NCBI GenBank assembly: GCA_014905825.1
Contig: JACGCN010000009.1
Coordinates: 1,178,001-1,242,000, forward strand
DNA from: Lyophyllum atratum
Taxonomy: Eukaryota; Basidiomycota; Agaricomycetes; Agaricales; Lyophyllaceae
Length of the DNA: 64,000 nucleotides
Reading direction: 5' to 3'
The notes under the pieces were generated by a model. That model saw only the letters and a list, made by a program, of their open reading frames with translations, made no database searches and was not told where the DNA came from. How positions within the stretch are numbered: position 1 is the first letter of the stretch; each line of letters opens with the position of its first letter. Positions 22,201 to 35,157 of this stretch are shown here, piece by piece. Both the position numbers and the translations under genes were made by a program.

Positions 22201-25016
22201 CTTCGCACGATGAAATGTCGCGTGCGGACACCGATGAGCTCAAGCTGTCCCCGACGAAGAGCACTCTCCCCAGCCCTCCTGTTGCCAGTCCTGTGCTTAG
22301 ACCGCCACCTACTACGATACCGCGGCCCCTGCCTTTGCCTTTGCCTACCCCTCGCCCGTCCCAGATTAGCCGTCATCCAGAGCAGATTCCTGCATCAGCA
22401 TCATCGATGCCGTCTAGCAAGACCCCAGAAGTCCCAGAAGCCCCAGCAGCTCCAGAAGCTCCAGAAGCTCCAGAAGCCCCAGCGTCCCCAGAATCCCCGA
22501 AGCAGTTGCTCATTCCTATAGAGACCCAAGATGACCAACAACACGATTCTCCGATTCCTGAAAGGGCTTCGAGTGAAGAGAGCAGTGGCAGTTCTAGCTC
22601 TGAGAGCTCGTCCTCGTCAGGATCTTCTGACGGCCATGTTACGCCGCTACCAGTCATCTTGCCACACAGGAGCGCTCGAAAGTCGACAAATCGTGGACGC
22701 TTTAGGACTCTGCGAGGTTCAGGCCCTGTCAGCTCCTTGGCCCCTCGAATTGCGGGAATAAGGCCTCCATCACCATCACTTGCTGTTGCCGCTGAGAGCA
22801 CTACATCTCTTGCAGCGGTTACACCCCCTGAATCCCTCGTAGAAGAACCCAAACCTGTTACTCCTGAGGCGTCTGCAATGTCTTCGTCAGCTGCGCCTCC
22901 ATCCCTCATAGAAGTACCCGGACCTGCTACTCCTGAGGCGTCTGCAATTCCTTCTTCAGCTGCGCCTCAACATCCTGAACCTCTCCATGATCTGATACAG
23001 CCCGTCGACGTAGAGCAGCCATCACCATCCGCTGCTGGTTCTCCGACATTTGATTCAATCATGGCTGAGGTCATGGCTGAGGTCCTGGCCTCCGGAGAAG
23101 TAGTGATGCCTGAACAAGATATGATACCTGCCGCTGTGGGACCTCCAGCCGTCCCCGAACAGGACGATTCTGACTTGGAGTATGTCGATGAACCACTGCC
23201 TATCCTGCCAGTACCTGAAGGAGCGAACGAAGACCTCGCAGACGTACGTGTCTCTTTCCTCCTGGATCAAAGATGACTTGACTGATTATTACTGAAATTT
23301 TAGATGATGGATGTAGAAGACGAACTGCTCACATCGTTAGCAGTAGTTTCTAATGATTCACATATTCAGGAAGGGAGCCCCGATCCCCTTGGTGCTTCCT
23401 TGGTCGCTGAAGACGTACTTGAACAACCGAGGCGCTCCACGCGGTCTTCTCGCTCCTCCACTTCGTCTGATATGCCCTTGAGGTACTTGTCGGACCAAAG
23501 CCAACTCGTTACCCCAGCCGAAACACCCTGTCCCAGCCCTTCACCGGACCCCAACATGCCGGTGCCCATCAAGATGTTCGGCGGGTTCGCAAGCTTGAAC
23601 TGGAAAACATTCCGTCAAAATCTAGACAACTTCAAGCCAAAATGCTACTTCGCGAGGGACCTGCCGCACAAGCTTCAAGACACTATCAACCGCTGGCCGG
23701 ATATCGCGCGGCAGCACCGCACTCTAGCCAGGGTCCTGCAAAGCGCGATACAGGAAAACACAGCAGATGACGAACCGGATGCTCCGTTTATCGAGATCAT
23801 CAACGAGGTGGATGAGGATCCGACTCCGCCTTGGGAGTTCCACTATTCGAACAAAATGTGGCATGGGGAGGGTGTTCCGCCGACGGACGTGAAGAAGCTT
23901 CTCAGTTGCAACTGTATGGGGAAGTGTGACCCGAAATCGAAGACCTGCGCGTGCCTCAAACGACAGCAGTATTACACTTCTGACGTGGCAGGATGCCCAG
24001 ATTTTATCTATGATAGTAAGCAGCGCCTCAGGGCATTGGGCTATCCCATTTTCGAGTGTAATGACCTATGTGGGTGTGGGGATGAGTGCCGCAACCGGGT
24101 AAGGTATCTCACCATTGTGATGTGCTCCCGGGTCTTGATATTGTCTCTTCCTTAGGTTGTGCAGCACGGTCGCCAAATTGCGGTCAGCATTCAGAAGACC
24201 GCAGAGAAGGGATGGGGTCAGTGCCAATACCCCAGATGCTTGATAACATGCATATTGAAAGGATCAACATTCAGGGGTCTTCGCTGGAAATAAGAAGATC
24301 CAGATGGGAACTTTTATTGGTATATATGCTGGTGAATTGTTGACGGATAGTGAAGGGGAGGCTCGTGGAGAGTAAGCGATCTTTCAGTCAGCACTGCTTC
24401 TTATTCTGATTTGCCCTTCCCAGGAAATATAACAAGTTTGGGAGAACTTATCTGTTCGATCTAGACTGCTACCATCTCAAGGAGGATAACCCTGAATGGG
24501 AAATTCAATATACTGTGGACGCATACCATGCCGGCAATGTGAGTTTTGCCAGCAATTCACGCCTTCCATTTAAACTGAAGATGGATGTAGTTCACTAGAT
24601 TTCTTGCAAGTGTTCGCGTCTCCCTGACAGCTGGCCAAACTAATGCCTTTTTTCAGAATCACTCCTGTGACCCCAATTGTCTACTAGTGCCCTGTTATAT
24701 CAACGAATCTGATATACAGAAGCCTCTCCTTGTCGTATTTGCGAAGCGCGATATCGAGCCCTTGGAGGAACTCTGCTTTTCGTACTATGGCGACAAGGAT
24801 GGGGATGACGGGGATGAGGTGAGTCCTTCGTATGGTCTCGTTCTTCAGAAAGCTGATCTTCCAACCTAGGAGGATGATTTAATCTCGTCACCAGAAGATA
24901 AGGCTGCGGTGTACGCAAAGTGTGCTTGCAAAGCACCGAGTTGCACTGGTTAGTACTTCTTCCTCTCGAAGGTCTGCCCGACTGATCATTATTCCACAGG
25001 GTACATGTTCAGATAG
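19289..25016 (+). CDS. Large pre-SET/SET/post-SET histone lysine methyltransferase (SUV39/Clr4-like)
   Basis: Predicted nuclear H3K9-type methyltransferase of about 1,600 residues from some 15 exons. The first 1,250 residues are low-complexity Ser/Pro-rich with degenerate repeats and SUMO-interaction-like motifs VIEISSDDDS, TVIVLDDSDED and AIDLTLDDSDEE. The C-terminal ~330 residues hold a nine-cysteine pre-SET (LLSCNCMGKCDPKSKTCAC ... CNDLCGCGDECRNR), a SET domain (KGWGVFAG, YLFDLDCYH, FTRFLNHSCDPNC, ELCFSYYGD) and a post-SET CACKAPSCTGYMFR. NHSC, essential for catalysis, exists only if a 15-nt micro-exon at 24591-24605 is spliced in; its downstream intron starts with GC, not GT. Start MSKKSPGPEWVVM at 19289; exon 1 ends at 19331 (GTGAGC donor). 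No chromodomain was seen, unlike Clr4. Convergent with the E2 gene. Confidence 0.85.
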
Positions 25017-25211
25017 AACAGCGTAAACTTTTCTCCTGTTATCTATACTGGTAGTGAACCTTCCTTCCTTGCTTTGAAAATGCTTTCTTTGTTTTGTTCA
25101 TGCGGGTTCCTACAATACTACACTACACTCTTGTCATTAAGAATTAACGAATTATACGTTGTGACTCCTCGATCGTATGTTGAAAGTAGCGGTATGATGG
25201 TGGGGTACATA

Positions 25212-26425
<1,214 letters not shown>

Positions 26426-26780
26426 GGTGGTAGTGGTCAAGACGCTCAAGGCGGTCCGACTTGAAGGTGGCCCCCGTTCGGGGAATGTCACGTGAAATTA
26501 TTGAGCGATCACATGGTCTAAACACGATCGACGCGCCTGTACTAGTTGTGTAAGCCTTTCAAGGTGTAACGACAGCCTAGCCACTCAAATTCTAGATATA
26601 AGCATACTCAAGCTAACCTCCACAATTTTGAATGAGAAAGCCACTACATTCATTCAATATTGAACAACAAAACATATGCATAATACATATTATATCCATA
26701 CCTACATAACCATAATAAGCGTAACTACCTACAGCATACAAGTCCATAATGATGTTGCTATCCATCCATATATCAACCAT

Positions 26781-27542
26781 TCAAACCACAACCACATATT
26801 TCCTGCAATGTTCCGCCACGGCATCTATGGACTCCGGGCCCAAAGTCCTCTCAAGCTTCGTGGATTTCCGTTCCACCGCTCGCGTTTTCCTGCTCCTCAG
26901 ACTATCACTGTCAGCGTCTCTCGGCACGATCATGTTCAACCCGGTAGGCGACAGCGGTACCACATGCGTGGGCGTGACCGGGGGCGTGGCGAACGGGTCC
27001 GTCGCCTGCGGACCAAACTCGAGAACCTGCACAAGCATATCCTCGTCCCCGTTCCAACGATCTTCACCATCGTCCCACTCGCGCTCTCCATTAGCAATCA
27101 TCGCCGGCCTCGCATCCCTTAGCCGCCTGAGCTCCGCGATCCTGAGGTTATGCAGCCTCTGCGGGCTGTGCTCCTCCCACCACCCGACCCCAGCAAACGA
27201 GCGCTTCTTATGGAGCGCGCCACCTGCACCTGGCCGGACCGGACTCTTTGGCAAAAGCCTCAACACCTTAGCGCCGCTCTTCAACTTATTCATGAACTTG
27301 CCAGCCGTGGACGCGGACGTAGATGAGCGCGTTTTGCGTGGTGGGGACGGGGTCTTCTTTGGGGAGCAGGAGGGGCGCCGGCCGAAATGTGGGGAGACGG
27401 GGCTGAGGGATCCGGGGTAGCGTGAAAGGGAGTGGGACGCGGGGCTGTGGAGGATAGGTAGGTAATGGTTATTCCGCGGAACGGAGGCGAACGTGCGGTA
27501 GCCGTCGAGAGAGGTTTCGCGTTTGAGCATGAGTCCAGGCAT
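26781..27542 (-). CDS. Unrecognised basic hypothetical protein (253 aa, single exon)
   Basis: I do not recognise a family. One uninterrupted frame from MPGLMLKRETSLDGYRTF to a hydrophobic CRKYVVVV end. Ser/Pro/Arg-rich N-terminal half, then a more structured part with GVGWWEEHSPQRLHNLRIAE and an acidic EREWDDGEDRWNGDED stretch. Several SP/TP sites suggest a phosphorylated regulatory protein. No signal peptide or membrane segment. Base composition and third-position GC are like neighbouring genes. A shorter plus-strand frame over the same bases is a shadow. Confidence 0.6.
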   Translation of the reverse strand: MPGLMLKRETSLDGYRTFASVPRNNHYLPILHSPASHSLSRYPGSLSPVSPHFGRRPSCSPKKTPSPPRKTRSSTSASTAGKFMNKLKSGAKVLRLLPKSPVRPGAGGALHKKRSFAGVGWWEEHSPQRLHNLRIAELRRLRDARPAMIANGEREWDDGEDRWNGDEDMLVQVLEFGPQATDPFATPPVTPTHVVPLSPTGLNMIVPRDADSDSLRSRKTRAVERKSTKLERTLGPESIDAVAEHCRKYVVVV

Positions 27543-28357
27543 TTTAGTGTGCGGGTGAGATTCGGTAAGAGATCGGCAAGGTTGTTGAGTTCGAGAGAAA
27601 GAATAAAGAGGGTAATCGCCTGAAAGTATGTCAAATACCTAGGCTGGACAGTTGGGGGATGTTGGTTAAGTGGGGGATACCGATGAGGCTATTTAAAGGT
27701 ATCAGTCAAGGACACGCCCCTCGCCACACCCTTTGTTATGCGGGGCACCAAAGCGTGTTGGTCACCAAGGTGTAACAAGGCATTGAAAAGTGCCCTTTGA
27801 TCGCGATGCCGACGGCTAGTCCGTGGATGGGTCACTTTAACATTGGTGGCCAAGGGGCTACGGCCCCGCTTTCCTTTGCGAGAAGCAAACCCGGACTATC
27901 AAAGCACATTTTCCGCTGGCGCATGTCAGTACAGATGACACCAGTAGGTTTAGCATCATCCTGATCGATGACTTCTTCCAAAGCCCACCAACTAGGCCTG
28001 GTTCCTGGGATGGAAGTGGCGCCTGGCGAGGAACACCAGCGATAAACACTTCGGTACACCATAGAGCGGTTAAAGAGATGGCCCTGAGCAGAGACTCGGG
28101 ACGTCAATAACGATGCAACGTAAAGTTGCGGCAAAACGCCCTCTTGCAAAGAGTTCGTCGATTTCGCGCTGTCTTTTGATCCGAAAGCTTTCTTTGGGAC
28201 ATATCACAAAACGACCAAGCAACAAAGCTACGCGCCTTCAAAAATTCCTTTCTGTGCTAGTTTCATTAAGATCGCTCTGGCAGGGACGGGGGTTTCGATG
28301 GTATCCTGGTGGGCTGAAGACTCGAAGCAACTCGTTCAAACTTCAGGATCGCCAGGG
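27543..28357. other. Intergenic, nothing recognised
   Basis: Promoter side of the 26781-27542 gene and flank of the small TIR element. Short frames only (longest 105 codons, minus strand, 27832-28149) without recognisable motifs. Confidence 0.45.
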
Positions 28358-28363
28358 GCCGGG

Positions 28364-28382
28364 CTAGGGTTCTGTGTAAAAC
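28364..28382 (+). repeat. Left terminal inverted repeat
   Basis: 19-bp perfect inverted match to 28963-28981; imperfect similarity (CCGAG versus CGAG) continues a few bases inward. Confidence 0.9.
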
Positions 28383-28962
28383 TCCGAGGGGTGTAACTAA
28401 GTCGGTAAATTACCAGCTGGGAATTTAGCCAATGTAAATAAGGTAAATTACGATGTAAAATACAAATTTTTCTAAATACACGTGGTAATTCAATTTTCCA
28501 GGAAAAAAACACATCGAGGCCGTTGATTCGGTAACCGGTTGACTCGAATCGCAGGGAGGCGCCAAGAGGCAGGCAAGCAAGGAGACGCCCAATAAACATT
28601 TTCGGGAGGAAATACCTAGTCCAGATCAAGAAAATCTGGTACACAATGAATTAATGATGGGTCACACGTCCGGCATGATTGGAGAGCAAACTCCCCTCCA
28701 TCTCCCTCATCTGCACTCGCCTCGACCACACAACCAACAGATTTTGTCAATTTGGCCTTAACTACGGGCTCGGCCGCAAGAAAACTGTACAGCAGTGCAA
28801 AGATGTGGCAAAAGAGCTGTCTGAGATCAATGAAGTTGACAAGCTCGACACTGGTCGAAAATCTAAGCAGGGGTTTTTTACATGACTGGATTCTGGATTT
28901 GTATAAAACATGTAAATTACTGTAAATTACCTATGTAAATTACACGTGGTATAAAACTCGTC

Positions 28963-28981
28963 GTTTTACACAGAACCCTAG
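28963..28981 (-). repeat. Right terminal inverted repeat
   Basis: GTTTTACACAGAACCCTAG, the exact reverse complement of 28364-28382, followed directly by the GCCGGG target duplication. Confidence 0.9.
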
Positions 28982-29106
28982 GCCGGGCGCGAGAGTAATC
29001 TGAACGGTCACGTGCAGTTCTAGAGCGTTCTGTGAAAAGGTTTTAAAATTTGGTTTGTGACGTTGACCTCCTCAGTCTACTTTTTTTCTATTACTCTCCA
29101 TTCAAA

Positions 29107-30211
29107 ATGCATCATCTGTCGACCACCTCTTCTCGGTCTCTCCGTCGTGCTGCAGCCAAGGCTGCTAAGCCCACATTGACTCGTGGTGCTCACAAGGAGA
29201 TCAAGTTTTCGAACGAGGGCAGAGCCAGCATTCTCAAGGGTGTCGACATCCTTGCCAATGCTGTTAGCGTCACTCTGGGTCCCAAGGGTCAGTCTATATC
29301 CTATAATGTTCTATGCCCTTTACTGAGGTGTCCTAGGTCGCAATGTCATCATCGAGCAGTCGTTCGGTGGTCCTAAAATCACCAAGGGTACGTCCGAGTA
29401 TTTCCGTGTCGACGCGTTCTCACCTCTATCTTTCTTCAGATGGTGTCACCGTCGCAAAATCGATAACCCTCAAGGACAAATTTGAGAACCTTGGTGCTCG
29501 GTAAGTCTATATCCGCTGGCAGTTCCGTTCCGTACCAACCCGCGCTCCAGTCTCGTTCAGGACGTTGCCCAAAAGACCAACGAGATTGCTGGTGACGGCA
29601 CGACTACGGCTACCGTTCTTGCTCGTGCCATCTACTCTGAGGGTGTTAAAAACGTCGCAGCCGGATGCAACCCCATGGACCTCCGCCGTGGTTCGCAGGC
29701 TGCTGTTGACCGTGTCGTCGAGTTCCTTTCTTCCCACACAAAAACCATTACCACGACCGCCGAGATTGCTCAGGTCGCGACCATCTCTGCGAACGGTGAT
29801 ACCCACATTGGCAACCTAATTGCGCAGGCCATGGAGAAGGTCGGCAAGGAGGGTGTCATCACCGTGAAGGAGGGCCGTACCATTGAGGACGAGATTGAGA
29901 TTACCGAAGGCATGCGCTTCGACCGTGGTTACATCTCCCCATACTTCGTCACCGATGTTAAGGGCCAGAAGGTCGAGTTCGAGAAACCCCTCATCCTGCT
30001 ATCGGAGAAGAAAATCTCCCTCCTCCAGGACATCCTCCCCTCGCTAGAGGCCGCTGCCCAAGCCCGCCGCCCTCTCGTCATCATTGCCGAGGATATCGAC
30101 GGCGAGGCTCTCGCTGCTTGCATCCTCAACAAGCTGCGTGGCCAGCTCCAGGTGGCTGCCGTCAAGGCCCCCGGCTTCGGCGACAACCGCAAGTCCATCC
30201 TCGGTGATCTC

Positions 30212-30246
<35 letters not shown>

Positions 30247-31066
30247 GCTCGATATCAAGCTCGAGCGCGCCACCGCCGACCTCCTCGGCTCCACCGGCTC
30301 CATCACCATCACCAAGGACGACACTATCATCCTCAACGGTGAGGGCTCCAAGGACGCCATCCAAGCCCGCTGCGAGCAGCTCCGCTCCCTCGTTGCTGAC
30401 CCCACCACCTCCGACTACGACCGCTCCAAGCTCCAGGAGCGTCTCGCCAAGCTCTCTGGCGGTGTTGCCGTCATCAAGGTCGGCGGTTCCAGCGAAGTCG
30501 AGGTCGGCGAGAAGAAGGACCGCTACGACGACGCGCTGAACGCGACCCGTGCCGCCGTTGAGGAGGGTATCCTTCCCGGTGGTGGTGTTGCGCTCCTCAA
30601 GGCCAGCCTCATGCTCGCCACAACATCCCCCGGCAGCGGTGCAGGCTCCGCATCCTCCCCCACCTCACCCAACGCCATCCCCATCCCGACGACGAACTTC
30701 GACCAGGAGCTCGGTGTGGCTATCATCCGCCGGGCGCTGACAGGCCCCGCACGTGCGATCCTGAGCAACGCGGGCGAGGAGGCGAGCGTCATTGTTGGCA
30801 CTCTCCTCGGCAAGTACGGTGCTGATGACAAGTTCGGATGGGGCTACGACGCGTCGAAGGGCGAGTACGTCGACATGGTGGCGGCGGGTATCGTTGACCC
30901 GCTCAAGGTCGTGCGGACTGCCCTCGTGGACGCCAGCGGTGTTGCGAGCTTGTTGACGACGAGCGAGTGCTGTGTGGTTGACGCGCCTGAGGAGAAGAAT
31001 GGTGGTGGACCCCCGATGGGTGGTATGGGAGGCATGGGCGGTATGGGCGGCATGGGTGGATTCTGA
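29107..31066 (+). CDS. HSP60: Mitochondrial chaperonin HSP60
   Basis: Mitochondrial matrix group I chaperonin that folds imported proteins with HSP10. A basic Ser/Arg-rich presequence ([20 protein letters not shown]) precedes the GroEL-type core. Core landmarks are [98 protein letters not shown] and the C-terminal GGM repeats ([15 protein letters not shown]). Three introns near the 5' end (about 29288-29336, 29387-29440 and 29502-29554) are removed cleanly. An unusual Ser/Pro/Ala-rich insertion of about 15-20 residues ([18 protein letters not shown]) lies just before [11 protein letters not shown]. Strong C-ending codon bias suits high expression. Confidence 0.96.
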
Positions 31067-32055
31067 GGTGTGGAGGAGTAGAGATGATGAACGATTGACG
31101 ATCTTTTTTATAATACTTACTCATGCAATTACCACTTCCTCCCCTCCCCCCACTGCACTTATTGTTACTTATCATAGGGTTCTACTAGTTTTTATGTCGT
31201 GTTCGACAATGCAAACCACCACTCATCATGCTATCTTCCCCCGCTATAAGGCAGAGTACTGATCCTGAAATCAGTGTCTAATTGTTAGGGCCCGGGCTGG
31301 CCCGAGGCGGGAAGGAGCGGCCCGTCCGAACCACATCTTGGCGTAACCTCGGTCGTCGCCTGTTCTTTCTTACACTTCGTGCGCCACTTGCAACCTGCTG
31401 TCATCCTGCGGCTCTTTCACGAGCCGGGCGGGTAAATGGAGCTCTCAAAGCCTCGAATGTAGATGGTAGGCAGCCGCCTGTTCTCTTGCTGAGAATATAT
31501 ATGGCGTATGGAGCGATATATAGGCCAGCCTCCGGTACAGGTCCTCGCAAGTTGAATCATTTTGGCCCCTGCGCTCTCTCTCGTTCCTCGGCGTCATTAA
31601 GGCTCGCCTCAACTTCGGTCCTTCTAGCTTTCTGGATTTGCAGCGCGGTTACAACGCCCCTCCCAGGATATCCGAACAGAATACGGAGTAACCTATAGAG
31701 CACGTTATAACACCCGATTATAGTATGGGACTTCTTCTGCGAGAACCACTGGGATGCAATTCATCCTCAAGATGCTCACTTGAATTTAGCTAAATTCCTC
31801 GACTCGGCAGTTCGGGACGGAGGAAAAACCACGCCTAAAAGGACTCGCTACAAACGACGTCGGGGTAACCGTCCCTTTGAATTTGGTTCGAAGGCCTTTC
31901 ATGTGACGCTTCGAGGCACCTTCGACTTCCCATCGAGGAGCCGTCATGCTGTATGAATGCGTCTTGGCTCGGTGGAGCAAATCGTATAAAATGGCCGCGT
32001 GTCGTGGTCTGAAGACATCCAGTAGCTAACAAGTGCCCCCCGTTTTGAAGAGAAC
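31067..32055. other. Intergenic, nothing recognised
   Basis: HSP60 3' region and CE15 gene promoter. A 138-codon plus-strand frame at 31282-31698 has no motif or homology I recognise and is judged fortuitous. The CE15 upstream region includes TATAAAA-like TCGTATAAAATGG at about 31981. Confidence 0.5.
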
Positions 32056-33504
32056 ATGGCCGTCAATTGTTTCCTCGTCATTCTCGCTCTCTCTTTGCCG
32101 GTATTTGCGCAACAGCCAGTATGGGCACAATGTAAGCATCCGCTCGCTATATTCCTATGTCTTTTTATACTGATAATCATGTCGGCTCTACTAGGTGGAG
32201 GTATCGGCTGGACTGGAGGGACTACCTGCGTGGCTGGTACAACCTGCAGTCGTCTTAACGACTATTATTCCCAATGTATTCCCGGAGCCACGACCCCCGC
32301 GCCTCCTAGTTCCACCACCCCTGCCCCTCCTACCACTACTCCTACCACTACAGGAAACCCAGGAACCACGTCTGCGCCTGGACCATCGACCTGCACTGCT
32401 CTCCCATCCAGCATATCCCTTACTGCAAATGCTAAGCTGCCAGACCCTTTCAAGTTCATTGGTGGAACGCGCCGAGCAGCCTCAAAGGCAGACTGGGATT
32501 GTCGCCGCGAGGAAATCAGCCAGCTGTTCCAGCGTTACGAACTCGGAACGCTACCACCCAAACCTTCGTCCATCACCGCCTCATACTCCGGCGGCAAGCT
32601 CACGATAAACGTCTCCGAGGCTGGCAAATCCATCTCCTTCCAAGCCTCCGTCACCGTCCCCTCCGGCACCGGCCCCTTCCCCGCCATCATCGCCTACGGG
32701 GGCATGAGCATCCCCACCCCGGCCGGCGTCTCCATCATCACTTTCAACAACGACGACATGGCCGCCCAGCAATCCACCGCCAGCCGCGGGCAAGGCAAGT
32801 TCTACACGCTCTACGGCAGCGGCCACTCCGCCTCCGCCATGATCGCCTGGGCCTGGGGCGTCTCCCGCATCATCGACGCCCTCGAACTCACCCCCAGCCT
32901 CCCCATCAACCTCCAGCGCATAGGCGTCACAGGCTGCTCGCGCAACGGCAAGGGCGCCCTCGTCGCCGGCGCCTTCGACAAGCGCATCGCCCTGACCATC
33001 CCGCAGGAGTCCGGGTCGGGCGGCACGGGCTGCTGGCGCATCTCCGACGCCATGCTCAAGGCGGGGACGAACACGCAGACCGCGTCCGAGATCGTAGGCG
33101 AGAACGTGTGGTTCTCGACCGCGTTCAACCAGTACGTCAACCAGGTGCCCAACTTGCCGTTCGACCACCACATGCTCTCCGCGCTCGTGGCGCCCCGTGC
33201 GCTGCTCATCATTGACAACACGGGTATTGACTGGCTCGGGCCGCAGTCCGTGTGGGGCTGCCAGAAGACGGCGAACAAGATTTGGCAGGCGCTCGGCGCT
33301 GCGGACTCTATGGGTGTTTCGCAGGTGGGGAACCACAATCATTGCGCGTTCCCGTCGAGTGAGCAGGGCGACCTCGATGCCTTTGTGAACAAATTCTTGA
33401 AGGGCCAGAACACGAACACGAACATCGTGAAGACGGACGGCGCGAACGGCCTTGGGTTCAACGACGCGACCTGGATCGACTGGACCGTGCCAACGCTCTT
33501 GTAA
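32056..33504 (+). CDS. Secreted 4-O-methyl-glucuronoyl methylesterase (CE15) with CBM1
   Basis: Extracellular esterase that cleaves ester bonds between lignin alcohols and glucuronoxylan. Order: signal peptide ([20 protein letters not shown]); N-terminal fungal CBM1 cellulose-binding domain ([15 protein letters not shown] ... YYSQC); Pro/Thr-rich linker; CE15 domain. The nucleophile serine lies in [11 protein letters not shown], the conserved glutamate in [15 protein letters not shown] and the catalytic histidine in [11 protein letters not shown] 63-nt intron (32132-32194) interrupts the CBM1 at its first cysteine; it is a multiple of three and free of stops, so the frame is open with or without splicing. 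Only splicing rebuilds CGGIGW. Spliced length about 461 residues. Very GC-rich third positions across the catalytic part. Confidence 0.95.
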   Translation: MAVNCFLVILALSLPVFAQQPVWAQCKHPLAIFLCLFILIIMSALLGGGIGWTGGTTCVAGTTCSRLNDYYSQCIPGATTPAPPSSTTPAPPTTTPTTTGNPGTTSAPGPSTCTALPSSISLTANAKLPDPFKFIGGTRRAASKADWDCRREEISQLFQRYELGTLPPKPSSITASYSGGKLTINVSEAGKSISFQASVTVPSGTGPFPAIIAYGGMSIPTPAGVSIITFNNDDMAAQQSTASRGQGKFYTLYGSGHSASAMIAWAWGVSRIIDALELTPSLPINLQRIGVTGCSRNGKGALVAGAFDKRIALTIPQESGSGGTGCWRISDAMLKAGTNTQTASEIVGENVWFSTAFNQYVNQVPNLPFDHHMLSALVAPRALLIIDNTGIDWLGPQSVWGCQKTANKIWQALGAADSMGVSQVGNHNHCAFPSSEQGDLDAFVNKFLKGQNTNTNIVKTDGANGLGFNDATWIDWTVPTLL

Positions 33505-33855
33505 AAATTGTTCTAGGAGGTGATTAGTTTGCAAGCGCTTATGAACCTATGTAAATTCTATAAATTTGCTGCACCATACTTTCTATTCGCGTGTAAACTT
33601 TGCCAAACGACTAACACGAATGTGGAGGCTGCAGTGTGCATGAAGATCTAGAACGAGTGCGGGCAGTACGATGAGGTCCTGATATCAAGTACGAGGAGGG
33701 ATAGGTGAGAGTTAGGGACATTCTAACGTCTTCCATCCAATGCAACACATAAATTAGGTACTTAGTAGTAGACATACCGTACGATATCGAAGGCCAAGCT
33801 ATGCCCATCCGCAACCCAAATATAAAGGACTCGTATATGACAGTCCACCGCCAGC

Positions 33856-35157
33856 TTACTTCTCCACACCCCCGAGGGCTGCCCAGACCCTCCCAGCCGC
33901 CTCCCTCATCCCTTCGACCCACTCCTCTCCACCCTTCCCGTCCTCCTCTTTCTTCTCCTTTTCAACGAGACCGTACGGGACTCCAGCATCGCCGGCGGCA
34001 GAGATGCCTGGTACGAGTGGGAGCTCAGCGAGGATGGGGATGTCGAGGCGCGCAGCCGTGGCACGGAAGCGGTCAGGCGGTCCGAAGAGGTACTGTGGCT
34101 TTTGGGGAGACGAAGATGATGAGGAGCAAGTGGGACATAGGTAGTGCGCATTGTTTAGGAGGAGTCCGGATATCTGATGACTGGTGAGAAGCGAAGACGA
34201 GGTGGGGTGGAAGAATATAGCTTACGGGGACGGAGACTTTGCGGAGCATCGCGATGCCTTTTCGCACGTCCGCCAGGGAGACGTCTTGCGGAGTTGATAC
34301 GATTAGGGCACCTATTCAGGGAATATCAGTATCCCATTCGTCAAAAGAAGGGAAGATGCACGCACCATCGACCTTCACAAGCTGCCCAAGTGTTAGCGGT
34401 ACATCGCCCGTCCCAGGCGGCATGTCCACCACGAGCACATCCAGGCCTCCATCCTTCTGCCCCATAGACCAGTCGACATCAAAGAGCAATTGCTGCACGG
34501 CCTTCTGTACCATAAGGCCACGCCAGACCACGGGGGTGTCGTGCGTGGAGTCGGAATCTGCGGCGCGCGGGAGAAGATAACCCATGGACATGGTGGGGAG
34601 GCCGTGGTTGACAAGGGGACGGAGAGCACCGGCTGGATGGGATGGGTTTAGGCGCGGAGTGGATGGAAAAAGCAGGGAGACGGACTTGGCGTAAGCTCGG
34701 GCTCGCCACTATTCTGGAGCCCCATGAGAGTGGGCACGGATGGACCGAATATGTCGAGGTCAAGGATGCCGACGCGTAGCCGGGCCGAAGTGTTAGGATC
34801 GCGCAGGCCTGACAGGGCGAAGGCGACGTTCACTGTTGAAAGTTAGTCGGGCTAATTGATCGAGAAGACGCGTCAAGCATACCTGCGACTGTGCTCTTCC
34901 CTACTCCGCCCTTCCCACTCGCAACGGCAACGACTTTCCGCACATTTGGGATGGCGCGCTTCTCAATAGGTCCGCCTCTACGCGGCATCTGGGGAGGTAC
35001 ACCGCGGTGGGGAAGTCCCTGGAAGGCAATGAGCAAATGTTTAACAGAAATGTAACGGACTTACGAGAGGATTTTCATGGTAAGAAACAGAAGAGGTGCT
35101 GAACAGACGTGATAATGAACGACAAGGTCCAAATCTCGCGCAATGAGGAGGAAGCAT
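33856..35157 (-). CDS. IND1: Mitochondrial iron-sulfur P-loop ATPase NUBPL/Ind1
   Basis: Mrp/NBP35-family P-loop NTPase that delivers Fe-S clusters to respiratory complex I. The start at 35157 ([20 protein letters not shown]) gives an Arg/Ser-rich mitochondrial presequence. Then [14 protein letters not shown], the deviant Walker [87 protein letters not shown] and [16 protein letters not shown]-terminal CPTC ([10 protein letters not shown]) is the bridging Fe-S cysteine pair of the family. At least five introns restore these blocks. The C-terminus is acidic/Lys-rich ([19 protein letters not shown]); the stop is at 33856-33858. Confidence 0.9.

Larger units (their letters stand above)
28358..28987. 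mobile_element. Small non-autonomous TIR DNA element with 6-bp TSD
   Basis: Perfect 19-bp terminal inverted repeats CTAGGGTTCTGTGTAAAAC (28364-28382) and its reverse complement (28963-28981) bound 618 bp. Both sides are flanked by the direct repeat GCCGGG (28358-28363 and 28982-28987), a target-site duplication. The interior is AT-rich with many subterminal GTAAATTAC/TGTAAATTAC motifs near both ends, as expected for transposase-binding repeats. It has only a 68-codon frame, so it lacks a transposase. Similar in build to MITEs; the superfamily is unassigned. Confidence 0.85.

Noticed and set aside
29929..30408. Antisense frames across HSP60
   Set aside because: Mirror of highly biased HSP60 codons; no independent evidence.
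31282..31698. 138-codon plus-strand frame in the HSP60-CE15 gap
   Set aside because: No homology or splice context recognised; likely chance.
32581..33534. 317-codon minus-strand frame over the CE15 gene
   Set aside because: Antisense shadow of a strongly GC3-biased coding exon; composition is Arg/Gly/Val-rich with no motif, whereas the plus strand encodes a complete CE15 domain.
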